From the NCBI RefSeq assembly GCF_037392515.1, contig NC_090288.1, positions 11,228,969-11,292,968 on the forward strand: 64,000 nt of DNA, read 5' to 3'. Both the position numbers and the translations under genes were made by a program. Of this stretch, positions 34,762 to 46,089 are shown piece after piece; the stretch's first letter is position 1, and the number at the start of each line of letters is the position of its first letter. The notes below the pieces were generated by a model. It did no database searches. It was given only the letters and a program-made list of their open reading frames with translations, and was not told where the DNA came from. This DNA is from Haliotis asinina. Lineage: Eukaryota > Mollusca > Gastropoda > Lepetellida > Haliotidae.

Positions 34762-35405
34762 GATTGGTCTTGAGATCTGAGATAGTGGTCTTGAGATCTG
34801 TGATAGGTGTCTTGAGATCTGTGATAGGGGTCTTGAGATCTCAGATAATGGTCTTGAGATCTGAGATAATGGTCTTGAGATCTGTGATAATGGTCTTGAG
34901 ATCTGAGATAATGGTCTTGAGATCTGAGATAATGGTCTTGGGATCTGAGATAATGGTCTTGGGATCTGAGATAATGGTCTTGAGATCTGTGATAATGGTC
35001 TTGAGATCTGTGATAGGTGTCTTGAGATCTGTGATAGGGGTCTTGAGATCTGAAATAATGGTCTTGAGATCTGAGATAATGGTCTTGAGATCTGTGATAG
35101 GGGTCTTGAGATCTAAGATAATGGTCTTGAGATCTGAGATAATGGTCTTGAGATCTGAGATAATGGTCTTGAGATCTGTGATAGGGGTCTTGAGATCTAA
35201 GATAATGGTCTTGAGATCTGAGATAATGGTCTTGAGGTCTGTGATAATGGTCTTGAGATCTGTGATAGGTGTCTTGAGATCTGTGATAGGGGTCTTGAGA
35301 TCTGAGATAATGGTCTTGAGATCTGAGATAATGGTCTTGAGATCTGTGATAGGGGTCTTGAGATCTGTGATAGGGGTCTTGAGAACTCAGATAGTGGCCT
35401 CGAGA
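34762..35405. repeat. 21-bp minisatellite with AGATCT core, about 30 units
   Basis: Unit GGTCTTGAGATCTGAGATAAT with alternating variants (GTGATAGGGG, GTGATAGGTG). Because 21 is a multiple of 3, long frames stay open on both strands (heptad VLRSEIM on +, SQDHYLR on -). Neither looks like a real protein. Confidence 0.92.
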
Positions 35406-35523
35406 TCTGAGGTGGGAGAAGAGCGCACGGTGGGACATTTAGAGAGATAAGAAGGAGTTTGATTCTCTAAACGTTTATACACGTGTGAAGTCTAACCGCA
35501 ACTTGACTGGGAGCCTGTATAAT

Positions 35524-35616
35524 GATGAGTGAGTGAGTATGGTTTTACGCTTGTAACAATATTCCAGCAATATTACGGCTGGACACCAGAAATGGGTTTC
35601 ACAAATTGTACCCACG
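35524..35616 (-). mobile_element. family A SINE, 3' half
   Basis: Reversed tail GATGAGTGAGTGAGTATGG and the GGACACCAGAAATGGGTTTC body are present; it breaks off at GTACCCACG before the tRNA-like head. Confidence 0.7.
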
Positions 35617-35821
35617 TAATGATGAGAGTATAGGTGTGATATGTTCTCGTTTTGTGTTAAAGGAAATAATACATGCTGCTGTATTAGGATTTTTGTAGAT
35701 TATAGAGATGTCCGTTATGATCAGCAAAGATGTCACAGACAATACCCCTTTGCATTATCATTAGACACCTTCCAAATCTGCCCTTGTATGTTTCTGACTA
35801 CATGATGTGAATGTATCACCA

Positions 35822-35936
35822 AATATGCTGAACAGAAAAAGAAACCCAAGTTTCTAAAAAATGAAATCTCATAAAAGTAAGTGTTCATGTTTATGTCTTC
35901 CATTTAATAACTAACTTTCTTTTTTTGTTCAATATG
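35822..35936. mobile_element. 115-bp MITE with Tc1-like ends
   Basis: ATATGCTGAACAGAAAAAG at the left faces an inverted ATTGAACAAAAAAAGAAAG at the right. The end words resemble those of the foldback at 27049-27114. Confidence 0.5.
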
Positions 35937-35939
35937 GTA

Positions 35940-36425
35940 TTGATACCAAGTTTATTGTGAAAAGGTGAGAGTATCCTGAACTGCTATTTTCGCCCTTTTC
36001 AAGTGGAAAAAATCATGCCTATTGTATCGTTTTATCGGCATTCTATAAAGTTTTGAGTCAATACTAAAATAAACAGTTTAAGGTAACATATTAACTTGCC
36101 ATTTATCATGCTCAGCTCATACGAAATAAATGGAGGCGTTTCAATGTCTCATTTGCTTACTGTTTGGCTAAGGGAGGAACTATGTTCAAACAACTAAACA
36201 TGCTGAATAATATTTACGATGCCAACATACAGTGATTGCAATCAATCCTGTATTTAACAACACGTAACAGGATGTGCACCGTGTGATCTTTATGCCTGCT
36301 TTATTATGAACCTAATTATCAACAAGAATTTGAGACCTTTGAAGATTCACCAGTATTGATAAACAACAAACGCGTCAAGGTTACACGCAGCCAAATGTTT
36401 TCCCACAGAGTCACATAGCAACGGA
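35940..36425. other. no gene recognised
   Basis: AT-rich. Near 36378 the words CAAGGTTACACGCAGCCAAATGT resemble a phrase near 20018 inside the 2.1-kb TIR element, without further extension. Confidence 0.35.
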
Positions 36426-36429
36426 CCTT

Positions 36430-36615
36430 TGGAGATCCGGGTTAGAATTGACCTTCAGTAACTCATACTTGTCGCAAGAGCAGACTAACCGGATCATGCG
36501 TGTCATCGTATCAGAAATTTTGTAGATCAATGGATTGTCTGGCCCAGATTCGATCATTTAGAGACAGCAACCATATGGTTCGGTCATTGCTGATTGCGAC
36601 GATAAACAACAAACA
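36430..36615 (+). mobile_element. family B repeat, diverged, AACAAAC tail
   Basis: Runs from GATCCGGGTTAGAATTGACC to GCGACGATAAACAACAAAC. A ~40-bp deletion lies in the middle (CTAACCGGATCATGCGTGTC). Confidence 0.7.
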
Positions 36616-37364
36616 AACAAAAGGCAGTAAAATCTAATACCTGAGGGCTGACTGGAAACCGAAAAACACTAGTGAAATATATTCCCATGACAAAATACCA
36701 ACCACCAGTTGACAACTCTCACAGCACATTCCTAGTTTACGTGATAACCGCAAATGGCGGTGTTGAACACAATGGTGATATTCAGACCAAACTAAAAAAA
36801 CACAAACAAAAAGGCAATTTTAAAAATCAGACTGTCTAAACCAACAGGTCGATTAGCCTCCTTAAAAAGACATAAGTGCAGTATGACTCACAAACAGCAC
36901 CCATTTCCCCCTAGTCTCAACATCGACCCTCGTAAAGGGTAAGATAATAACAAGATATATCTTAACACGTCGTTTTACTTGTGTGTACATGTATATAGCT
37001 ACATGTCCAACAGAACATCAACAGCGTCAGACATACGCCCTGTGAACTCAACCCGTACCCATGAAGAAGCGGGTCAGAATTGGTACTCAGGAACCCATTC
37101 GGGCAAAAATCATAAACATGAAATTCTATTAAGAAATATACATCAATAAATAAGCATTTGTCTTCCTTTAATACGCCTTTGTACAATGGTATCCCACCTG
37201 AACTGTCAATCATCCTGTGTGTCTGTTTCTGATAATTGCATGAGCATAAAGTTACTATTGTAAGTATCATGGGGTGTATATGTTGTCAGAACTTGCCCCT
37301 AATCCTTTTCAGGTCGTGCATAAAATGAAAAAAATATGTTGAAACTACAAATGGGATCATGTGG
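36616..37364. other. no gene or named repeat recognised
   Basis: AT-rich DNA. A minus-strand frame of 102 codons (36962-37270) has no recognisable domain. Confidence 0.35.
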
Positions 37365-37450
37365 TAATGCCAGCGGACGTGGTTGACACGTCATCGTACC
37401 CGAATCCCATGATGTTAGTCACTGGATTGTCTGGTCCAGACATGCGGTTA
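37365..37450 (+). mobile_element. family B repeat, central fragment
   Basis: ACGTGGTTGACACGTCATCG to CACTGGATTGTCTGGTCCAG; both ends are missing. Confidence 0.55.
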
Positions 37451-37529
37451 AATGATTATGTCTAACATATGAAACGTATCAGCACCTTGTTTCTGTAACT
37501 CCACATCCATTACAATACACATGTACTGG

Positions 37530-37582
37530 GGGCAGTGGGGTAGCCTAGTGGTTAAAGCGTTCGCCCGTCACGCCGATGACCA
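37530..37582 (+). mobile_element. family A SINE, head only
   Basis: GGCAGTGGGGTAGCCTAGTG through CGTTCGCCCGTCACGCCGAT, cut off before the B box by the tandem repeat that follows. Confidence 0.65.
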
Positions 37583-37690
37583 CAACCCCTAGTCAAAATG
37601 GCCATACCAAATAGTCAAAATGGCCCACACAAAAATGTCAAAATGGCCACAACCCCTAGTCAAAATGGCCATACATTATTGTATTATTTT
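37583..37690. repeat. degenerate tandem GTCAAAATGGCC repeat
   Basis: The phrase AGTCAAAATGGCC occurs four times in about 100 bp with spacers of varying length (ACAACCCCT, ATACCAAAT, CACACAAAAAT). Confidence 0.8.
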
Positions 37691-37759
37691 TCAATACTCA
37701 TGACATTGTTCTATTTGATATAAAAATGTAAAAATGACAAAAGAAGCTTTATCACACAC

Positions 37760-37762
<3 letters not shown>

Positions 37763-37792
<30 letters not shown>
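37763..37792. repeat. (AC)15 microsatellite
   Basis: A perfect dinucleotide run. Confidence 0.95.
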
Positions 37793-37794
<2 letters not shown>

Positions 37795-38050
37795 TAATTA
37801 CTGCCAATCATTTCAAACGAAACGTGTGCACACAAGTATCATGATGATTAATGAAAAATATCACAACAAAAATACTTCAGAAAGTGGAATGCAACGTTTG
37901 TTCAAACTGTAAAATGGCTCCACGCCGTTGAAACTTCCTCTTCCATGTGCACATGCGCAAAATCGAAGTTGCAGTCTTTTCGGTTTTTTTGCTCCAGTTT
38001 TAGCGATTTAAAGTTGCTGTTTTTGACTGTTTCAGTAACGAGGTAGTATA

Positions 38051-38226
38051 GAGTGGAAGCTGTCTATTCCGGCACTCGTTGGGACTGAAGAAATAATCCG
38101 CTTGAGACAATAAGGCGGATTGGAGAGCTGATGATAAATGTACAAACCACAGAAGGGACTTGGATTTTATACCGGTAATGACAACTTACTGGGTTAGACA
38201 GATGCCGGTTTTGACAGCTTCCACTG
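38051..38226. mobile_element. 176-bp MITE with TA duplication
   Basis: Ends GAGTGGAAGCTGTCTATTCC and (inverted) CAGTGGAAGCTGTCAAAACC pair with few mismatches; TA flanks both sides (38049-38050, 38227-38228). Size, TIRs and TA site fit a Tc1/mariner- or pogo-type MITE. A left-end fragment of the same family lies at 27594. Confidence 0.8.
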
Positions 38227-38369
38227 TATTTCCACGGTTAATGCGTTGTTCTACACCGTGGAAAGGTTTTCGTTGATACTAGTATTTGCAACAAAACGTT
38301 TGCTACGGATCGCCATTGGAAACTGATGTCGTGTTGTAAATAGCCACCCTCCTAAAAACACAACCTCGT

Positions 38370-38560
38370 CAAGATCTGGTTTAGAACTGGTCTTCAGATA
38401 GGCTCGCAGACCTGGTTGACACATGTCATCGTATCCTAGTTGCGTAGATCAGTGCTCATACTGTTGATCACTAGATTGTCTGGTCCAGACTCGGTTATTT
38501 CCAGATCACAACCATTTAGCCGTATTATAGCTGAGTATGGATTTGAACAAACAAACAAAT
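38370..38560 (+). mobile_element. family B repeat, AACAAAC tail
   Basis: Starts near AAGATCTGGTTTAGAACTGG and ends TTTGAACAAACAAACAAATA; ~35 bp are missing from the head half. Confidence 0.7.
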
Positions 38561-38699
38561 AAAATGCATACCTAATGCATGTGCGTATTAATTTTCAAAA
38601 GTATATTTTTATTGTTTCAGGATTCTGTTACATAAACGAAAATAATGCAGTATATGTTTTGACCGAGTGGGAATACTTAGAAACATCAATTTGAAAAAT

Positions 38700-38870
38700 A
38701 TGGGCTGGGTAGCCAAATGGTTAAAGCGCTCAATTCTCCACATGGGTACAATGTGCGAATCACATTTCTGGTGTCCCAGGTCGTGATATTGCTAGAATGC
38801 TAGACTGTTGCTAAAAGCGGCGTTAAACTCGTTAACTAAACTCACTCACGCACTCACTCACTCACTCAGA
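38700..38870 (+). mobile_element. family A SINE, B-box region deleted, long CTCACTCA tail
   Basis: GGGTAGCCAAATGGTTAAAGC leads directly to CTCCACATGGGTACAATG, so the stretch with the B box is gone. The end has a small duplication (GTTAAACTCGTTAACTAAAC) and an ACTCACTCACTCACTCA run. Confidence 0.75.
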
Positions 38871-38989
38871 CTGCCCTGTGTATCTGGAACCTGGATTGTC
38901 TTACCGCAAATTTGTCCCAAACTCGATGCTCTATCTAACTTAAACTCGGCAAGAGGTACCAAATAATAAGATATTTCTCCTAACGCCAA

Positions 38990-40535
38990 TAACACGTCAC
39001 GATAATGAAAAATTTCACCCGTGGGTGAAAAAAGATTTCGGCCCATGGGCGAGAATATTTACTTTTACTCATAATACATCTTTTTCCATGTTTGGGGGTT
39101 GTAAATAAATGAAATAAATGTTTAGTAGTATCATGACACAAATTTCAAATCATTTTGACTTACTTCCGCTAATTTAGAACGATTTTGAAAAATCTGACCC
39201 ATGGGCGAGAATATTTACCTTTTCTTCAAATACATCTCTTTACATGTTTTGTTGATTGTAAATGTACATTTATGAGTATCTTGATAGAAAATTCAACTCA
39301 TTTTGGCTTAATTCGGTTAAAACAAATCTCGCCCATGGGCGAAAAACACTTGGCCCATGGACAAGACACTTTCCTTTCACTCTAAATGCATCAGCCAATC
39401 AGAAAACGACTTTTATGTGTGAAGTAAGATAAGTACTTTGTAACTGGGGAACGTATGCTACCAGTCGAAATAAGGAAAAAACTTCTTTTTCACCGATGCA
39501 TCAAATTTCAAAATGCTGTTAATACGTCACAATTTAACTCTGGACTCTCCGCACTGTGGCCACTTTCTCACAAGGGATTTGACAAAAATAAACATGCACC
39601 TGTAATGAATATGTGTTAAGGGTGAAAAAATGAACAATTTCTTTTTTCGAAAACTCAAAATTTAAACTCGCTTGCACATGGACAGACCCATAACTGTTTG
39701 ATTTCTGTTAATTCTGCTAATTTAGAGCGATTTTCAAAACATCTCGCCCATCTGCGAAAAATGTGGCCCATGGGCGAGAATATTTACTTTTACTCCAAAT
39801 ACGTCTTTCCACATGTTTTGGAGGTATTGAATGAATGGCAACAATATCAACTCCTTTTGACTTAATTCAATTAATCTAGAGCTTTTTTTTAAAAAAAAAA
39901 AAAATCATTTTGACCCATGGGTGAGAATATTTACTTTTACTCCAAATACATGTTTTTCCTCATTTTGTAGGGGGAAATGAGGAAAAGTATCACGACACAA
40001 AATTCAACTCATTTTCAACTCAGCAACTTTAGAACATTTTGACACATGTCCAAGAATATTTACTTTTACTTTAAATACAAGTTTTGGACGTTGTGAATGA
40101 ATAAGGGTATGTATATTCATAAGTATCATGACACGACATCAACTGTTGTTGACATAATTCCGCTTATTTAAAGTGATTTTGAAATATCTCGCCCATGGAC
40201 GAAAAACATTTGGCCCATGGGCAAGAATATTTCCTTTTACTCCAAACATACCTTTTACCATGTTTTGGAGGTTGTGAATGACTGCGGGTATATTCATAAG
40301 TATCATGACACAAAATTCAACTCATTTTGAGTTAATTCAGCTAATCTGGAACAATTTGAAAAACTGTCGCCCACGGGCGAAAAACATCTTGACACGTATG
40401 CGAGAATGTTTACTTTCATTCAAAATGCATGTTTTTTTCGTGCTTTCGTGAATGAATGAAAGTGCATTTTTGAGTATCTTGACACAAAATGTAACTCATT
40501 TTGACTTTGGCCTATTTGCGAGAATATTTACTTCT
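38990..40535. repeat. tandem/dispersed array of ~160-180-bp units with CCCATGGGCGAGAATATTTA core
   Basis: The core recurs near 39040, 39199, 39770, 39911, 40210 and, decayed, near 39350, 40045, 40390 and 40508. Each unit continues into TTTTACTCCAAATACAT, then AAGTATCATGACACAAAATT and CTCATTTTGACTTAATTC. A second palindrome, TCGCCCATGGGCGAAAAAC, often precedes the core. A unique spacer (about 39376-39715) splits the array. Units differ from each other by 10-20% by eye, so the array is old. No open frame. Confidence 0.85.
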
Positions 40536-40539
40536 GCTA

Positions 40540-41531
40540 ATAACATTGTTGTTCTCCCGTGATGATATCCCAGAATTTGTGACTGGTTCGCGACCTCTGC
40601 AGCGCAACCCATATGCGCAACTGATAGTTTAAGTACAGACTGACTAACAACGATGAAGTTGTTATTATGAAAACAAATGAAACACTTTGAAGTTAACCGT
40701 CTGTCAGTGGTAAAACATGGTTAGGACTGAAAAATAAAGAAGTCAGTGTACCTATTAATAGTTTGTCTTAAAACCCTAATTAGTTTCTTGATACATTTGT
40801 ATGTATTTTGAAAGTTAGTAAAAAAACACCAACACGGACGGCTTATACTTATGGTGAATTTACAATGTGACTGTAGTATAGATTGTATAGATTGCCAACG
40901 TGAATCATGTTTCACATACCCGCTATTCGCGATCTTGTGCATGTTTTCTGTAATACAGATTCTGCTGAATGCTACAACGAATAAATTAAAACAAAAAGCA
41001 GATATTAAATTTAAAACAGACTAAAGTTATAGCAACAATGTCAGGCTGTTACTCTCGTTCAGGAATGTATCCATCAACATCCACATGCAAGAACGATATT
41101 CCATACATCTGCAGTGGTATATGATCCTGCTCTGTGTCTTGTGTGTTTCAACAGTCTAATGTGCGAAAAAGTGACACATCGTTTCAGAATTTCTCACACT
41201 ATAGTCTCACTGGTCACCCTAAGATGGCACACCTGTCAACTAAATGCATGATGGTCACCATTAGTTAGCCAATATTGAGAAATCAATCAGTCAAGGTAGT
41301 GGCAGTTAATTCTTTGAAGGAAGGATGTTTTTACAGTCGCACTTTACGACAGGGTGTAGTCAGTATAGATTAGTAAATCCACACACATAAACACTGCCTT
41401 TTGACAAATCCGCTGTGGAAGATATTATTCAATCAGCGTGTTATCGGTTAATCCTTAGATCGATGTTTGTTTTTGTAACTCAGCTGATAAACCCTCTTGC
41501 ATCACTTACATGCACATATTACATAACATGT
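40540..41531 (-). mobile_element. inverted relative of the interior of the Kolobok-like element
   Basis: Aligns, inverted, with about 61100-62135 of the element at 60185-62178 (for example ATGATATCCCAGAATTTGTG and ATTCTGCTGAATGCTACAAC here). Neither terminus nor a TTAA site was found at its ends. The array units abut it directly at 40535. Confidence 0.75.
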
Positions 41532-41939
41532 AATATACGACAAAATGTTATGGATGTCAACTTCTTCTTTATTGTTTTCACAACGTTTCTGGGCTATTCC
41601 TTGCCCCTGCATCAGGTGGATGCTAACTAACAGTTAAACAGGATATATATACTAGTAATGTACATGAAGCCAAAGAGGTGATTTAAGCATGTATATACAA
41701 TTGAAGCATAGCAGATGAAAAAGAGGATTAAAATATACAAAGGCTGGTATGGTGTTGTTACAACGGATTAATCGGGAGAAGCCAATGCGTTGATAGGTGT
41801 ACAATGGTGGGGAATGATAGACTAACAATTTACAAAAGCTAAGATACTAAGGGTGGGATGATGCTGTAACGGTGGGTAGCAGATGACTGATGAAGCCTCG
41901 TGTCTAACTGATTTCCCAGGCATTGGGAAGGTAAACCCC
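41532..41939. other. no gene or named repeat recognised
   Basis: AT-rich; no open frame of note. Confidence 0.35.
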
Positions 41940-42043
41940 AAATATGACATATGTTGCATTTGACCAAATATGACATATGTTGCATTTGACCAAATATGAC
42001 ATATGTTGCATTTGACCAAATATGACATATGTTGCATTTGACC
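41940..42043. repeat. 26-bp tandem repeat, 4 copies
   Basis: Four adjacent near-perfect units of AATATGACATATGTTGCATT plus TGACCA. Confidence 0.92.
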
Positions 42044-42699
42044 ACTTTCTAAATGGCATCGTGTAATCATCGTGTAATCACCCTTGGTCTCTGTTCATCT
42101 GTGGGGCTAATCTCCAAACTGAAATAGACCATCTATGAACTACGTTCATCATCCTCAACGGTTATCCAAAACAACTTGTAGACAGAACCATATCAGTTGT
42201 TTTTTAAGGAGTAAGAGGATTTTCAGGTATGGTCGACTCTGTTACTTTGCCTAACTAATTCCACACGGCCTTCACCGTTAGTGGGAATGATTTTTGTTCA
42301 GTTATGACATTGCGTTTCTCCATATGTCTCCATTTTCTCCATGTTGTGTTTTTGTGTGTTTCTTAAACACTGATTGGGATTGGTGAACAAGCTTTACAGT
42401 TTATATCAATACCGCACCCATACAACATATAATACAAAATATAAATGAAGCATGTGTCATCATCCATATGAACTATGATATAAATAATATATATGCACAC
42501 ATATTATTACATCAAATACACTCATATACGTAAACATAAAAAGACAGTTACGGTTTGTTGTGTCTGACTAGCTCTTTGTAGAAACGCAGAACAATTGTGA
42601 GAAGGTTATTGATAAGTTAATTAGTTTTCTGTAAAATAATCAAGGTTAGTGTTTTGATGATAAAATCATGGTCGGATTCAATTATCTTCTGTTTTTCGC
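42044..42699. other. no gene or named repeat recognised
   Basis: AT-rich DNA before the P module; nothing supported. Confidence 0.35.
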
Positions 42700-43505
42700 A
42701 GTGAATAAGTTCGTTCACCGAAGTCATCACAGACCACATTGAGAAAAGGTCCATCTTCAAGCAGTGAGGAAGACCATAATAGAGTATGGAGTACTTGTGT
42801 CTTCCTTGGTTTGATCATCTTCTCCGATACCCCCCCCCCCCCCCCTTCCCCTGAATCCACACCCCACCAGGGCGTGTAGGATTGTGGGGCCGTGTCAGCG
42901 ACAATTTAGCTCGGCGGATATAACGGGACTCCCATCACCCCATATACCCCTCATCACAATGCTATAATTTTTCGTTTATGTGTAACCAGTTTTGTGTATG
43001 CTGTAATATTGTTTACTAGTGGTGAAGTATTAATCAAAGATTTTTTAGAATCAAAATATGATTTACCCACATTTTCAAAATTAAAATACAGCATGAACAT
43101 GCACACGATAAAAAAATGAAAGGAATATCGTGCTGGACAAGGTCTTCCAGAGCACATGCACATAAATGACAATGTCTTTCACAGACTAATGTGTGCACGC
43201 CTTGAAAAAGGACAAAGTCCCCATTCCTATTTTAGTAAAGAGGATTGTTCAGTCACACATGCATGTATAGTGTTTTCAATATTTACACTGAAATGACAAC
43301 TAAATTAATGCAAATAGGAGAATCTTACAAAAGGTCGAAATTCAAGAGTATTCAAGTGCATATATTTGTATATAAGGTCTCCGATGCATTCCCAATATAA
43401 ACAATAATGCATGTATATTTAGACTCTAAGTTCACATGACAAAGGAGGTATATACACAAAACCAAAACAAATTGGTCAGCTCCACACCTTATAAAACAAT
43501 CAATT
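42700..43505. repeat. module P, copy 1 (inverted copy at 58086-58866)
   Basis: Matches the second copy in reverse over at least 700 bp, for example ACAAGTGTGTCTTCC-type words at the left and CCTTATAAAACAATCA at the right, with frequent small differences. Contains a poly(C) run at 42830-42845. No known protein domain. Confidence 0.8.
42830..42845. repeat. poly(C) run
   Basis: Sixteen C residues inside module P. The inverted copy has no such run at the matching place (near 58775), so it arose after the copies split. Confidence 0.85.
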
Positions 43506-43714
43506 CGAGTAAGTAAAAAGTAAAATGTGTTCCTTCAGGAAACGAAATAAGACATGTGTACTAGAATGTGAGAGAAACGATTTTATGAAATTCACATAGT
43601 GACTTTAAAATAAACTTTCAGTTCACTCCTTCCATTAGTTACGAGTTATTCAATTTCTTAATAAAACTGCATGCAATATGAATGTTGGAAATGACAGTTT
43701 TCATTATCATTTTA

Positions 43715-44279
43715 ACAACTTCAGTTATGGCAAATGGTATATTTCACGTTTCCCCCTACTTATCTTATGAGAAGACACCTTTGTGTAAACGGTTATATGT
43801 TCATTATCAAAAGGGTAAAATGGGAGAATATATCTCGTGAAAATGAATTTTGAAAGACTGCAGATCAACAGATCCAAGTGTCTCAACGACATAATTTCTA
43901 AAACACTTAGATGCCACAACCTTGGACCTGTACACAAGGAAGCCAGGGTAAATCTTTTCGACTGTAGCAAAATTAGCGATAATTTAGATAGAAGACAGAA
44001 ACGTAAACGCAAAATCAGTCTTCAATATACTACGCGTTCCTCAAAGCCTAACATAAAGATTACTTTAATACATATTAATAGTATGGATACTTTCAGCTAT
44101 AGTTTAAAATAAAGTTTCTTCAAGAAATCGTGACTGGATTGGCAAGCATAAACATGCATATCAATGCCGCTCCATAGCAATAATATAATTACATAAAATA
44201 CATGATGACAACACTTCATGTCCCGCTCGTCAAGCGTCTCAGTAAACTTACACTTATCAAACCAGGTTCACACAGTAGG
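43715..44279. repeat. module Q, copy 1, left part
   Basis: Starts AACTTCAGTTATGGCAAATG. Its first ~245 bp match 58867-59115 and its last ~320 bp match 63003-63329, both in direct orientation. A frame of 91 codons (43837-44112) ends its conserved part at a splice-donor-like GTAAAT. The module is interrupted at 44280 by a transposon and resumes at 47021. Confidence 0.8.
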
Positions 44280-45022
44280 GGAGCAGGACAATTCAAACCT
44301 AGGACAATTCCCACCCAGTTGCTTTCACCATAATCCCCACCATACCACATGAAGTTTTCACTGTGTGCAACATTCACTTTGATAAAATATAAACTTGATT
44401 TTTAAGTTTGAAGTTTTAAGATCAAATGTTTATAAAACCAGTTTATTTGAGCTTGGGAGCTACTGTTATACAATATACGTATTTTGAGAAGGTATGAGAA
44501 GACATATTTATTAAAATAACATCGAGAAATGTGTATTGTGAGCAAGTGCTTGGCAGATCAAGTGTTTTTAAAACCAATTTATTTGAGCTACTGTTTTAAG
44601 TATACATATTTTGAGATGAACCTTAGTGTGAATGTTCTTATAAGGTAAGCATACATACTTTGCTAGAAAAACAGTAGTATTCTATGGTTTCACCCTTTTG
44701 TTTTTCAGCATTAATTTAATTTAATAGTGTTTGTAGTAAATTACAGAGTTGTACATAAAATGGTCTGTATTCCACATGCACATCACTTCCACCATGGATA
44801 ACCAAGTAGAGCATGTTATGTCACAGAGAGGTGTCAAGAAGGTTCATTTCAGGGGGTATCGGTATGTAAGACTCAAGGATCTGAAGAATGGAGTTGTCAG
44901 CTACCACTGTGAGCTGAGACAGTGCAGTGTGTCCATCTAAGTTCTCGACGACAAGTGTGTTGGTGTCCTGCGTGTCCACACGCGCCTGACCAGATCTTCT
45001 CAGAGGTATGTTTTATTGTGTG

Positions 45023-45061
45023 TACACGCACACACGCACGCACACACACACACACACACAC
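45023..45061. repeat. (CA)n microsatellite, imperfect
   Basis: ACACGCACACACGCACG followed by a pure CA run, in the probable intron of the MULE transposase. Confidence 0.9.
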
Positions 45062-45395
45062 TTCAGTTTTCATGGTATTTAGATTTACAATACAGTTCTA
45101 CTTTATCATTTTGTTATTTTAGGTGCAGAAAATCAGGGCGTTCATCAAGGAGTAGGCAGAGACTTCAGAGGAAACTGCACAACAGATAATGACTGCAGCA
45201 GTCATCAGACGGTGCCAGTGCCATGTCAGCTGTACCCGACCTGCGTCGGAATGTACGACATCAGAAACGCAGAGTTGATTGATCACTCCCCGAACCCCGC
45301 GACTCCAGCCACTATGATCATCCTACACAAGTACAAGTTGACTGGAGCAGGAGAAACTTTCCTTCAGTTTGACGGCGGAGGGATTGTACTGCGAT

Positions 45396-46089
45396 GGCCT
45401 AAAAGTCGGGTCAAGTAAAGTCGGGCCGGGCCGGGCCACCGGGTACTACTAAAAATGGATTGCAGAATATTAAAACGAAATCTGCGCATTTGAGTAGCCG
45501 GAATTCCAAGTATGGTTTGGTTGAAAATGTATAGTTAACGATGAAAAACCAATATTGATAACATACCGAGAGTCCCAGAGAAAAGACATTGTGTTGTTGT
45601 TATGTGTTGTCCTTGATATGTCTGTGTGAGAAGGTTACTTACTTCTCTTAGCGCGTGAGGTGTGACATCCTGGGGTCCTGGGGAGGAAGTGACAGAGATC
45701 GTATAATGCATACTTTAAATACTATGAATAGTGAATGTATTGGGTGATATTAATTGGATATAGACGTAGGAAATATTTTCGGACCGACGGAAACCTGTAT
45801 TCGAATGAAGTCAAATATTTATGCATTTTAAATCATGTTTCGTTTATCGAACCCACTTTTAGACATAACCTCGGTCATCCAGTTAGCAGGAAACTCGTCT
45901 TCTGGAGTTTTAGTCGATTTACTGGTAGTAACCTATATATGGTACGCGTTTGCGGCTTAAAAGTAATCATTATTATTATCAAGGGTGTATGTTGCATTAA
46001 TCACTTGTAGGCATGGTGTTCATTAATGGGTTTATTAGCCAATAATGTATTTGGCCCGCCGTGGCCCGGCCAGGCCCAACTTTTGGGCC
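45396..46089. mobile_element. ~694-bp DNA element nested in the MULE transposase
   Basis: Terminal inverted repeats GGCCTAAAAGTCGGG and (inverted) GGCCCAAAAGTTGGG are followed on both sides by GGCCGGGCCAC. The left end carries an extra ~16 bp. Transposase sequence stops and resumes at its borders. The target duplication is unclear. About 250 bp near its left end resemble 48955-49210. Confidence 0.7.

Noticed and set aside
34665-35438. 257-codon minus frame and 228-codon plus frame as protein genes
   Set aside because: Both are translations of the 21-bp minisatellite and mirror each other.
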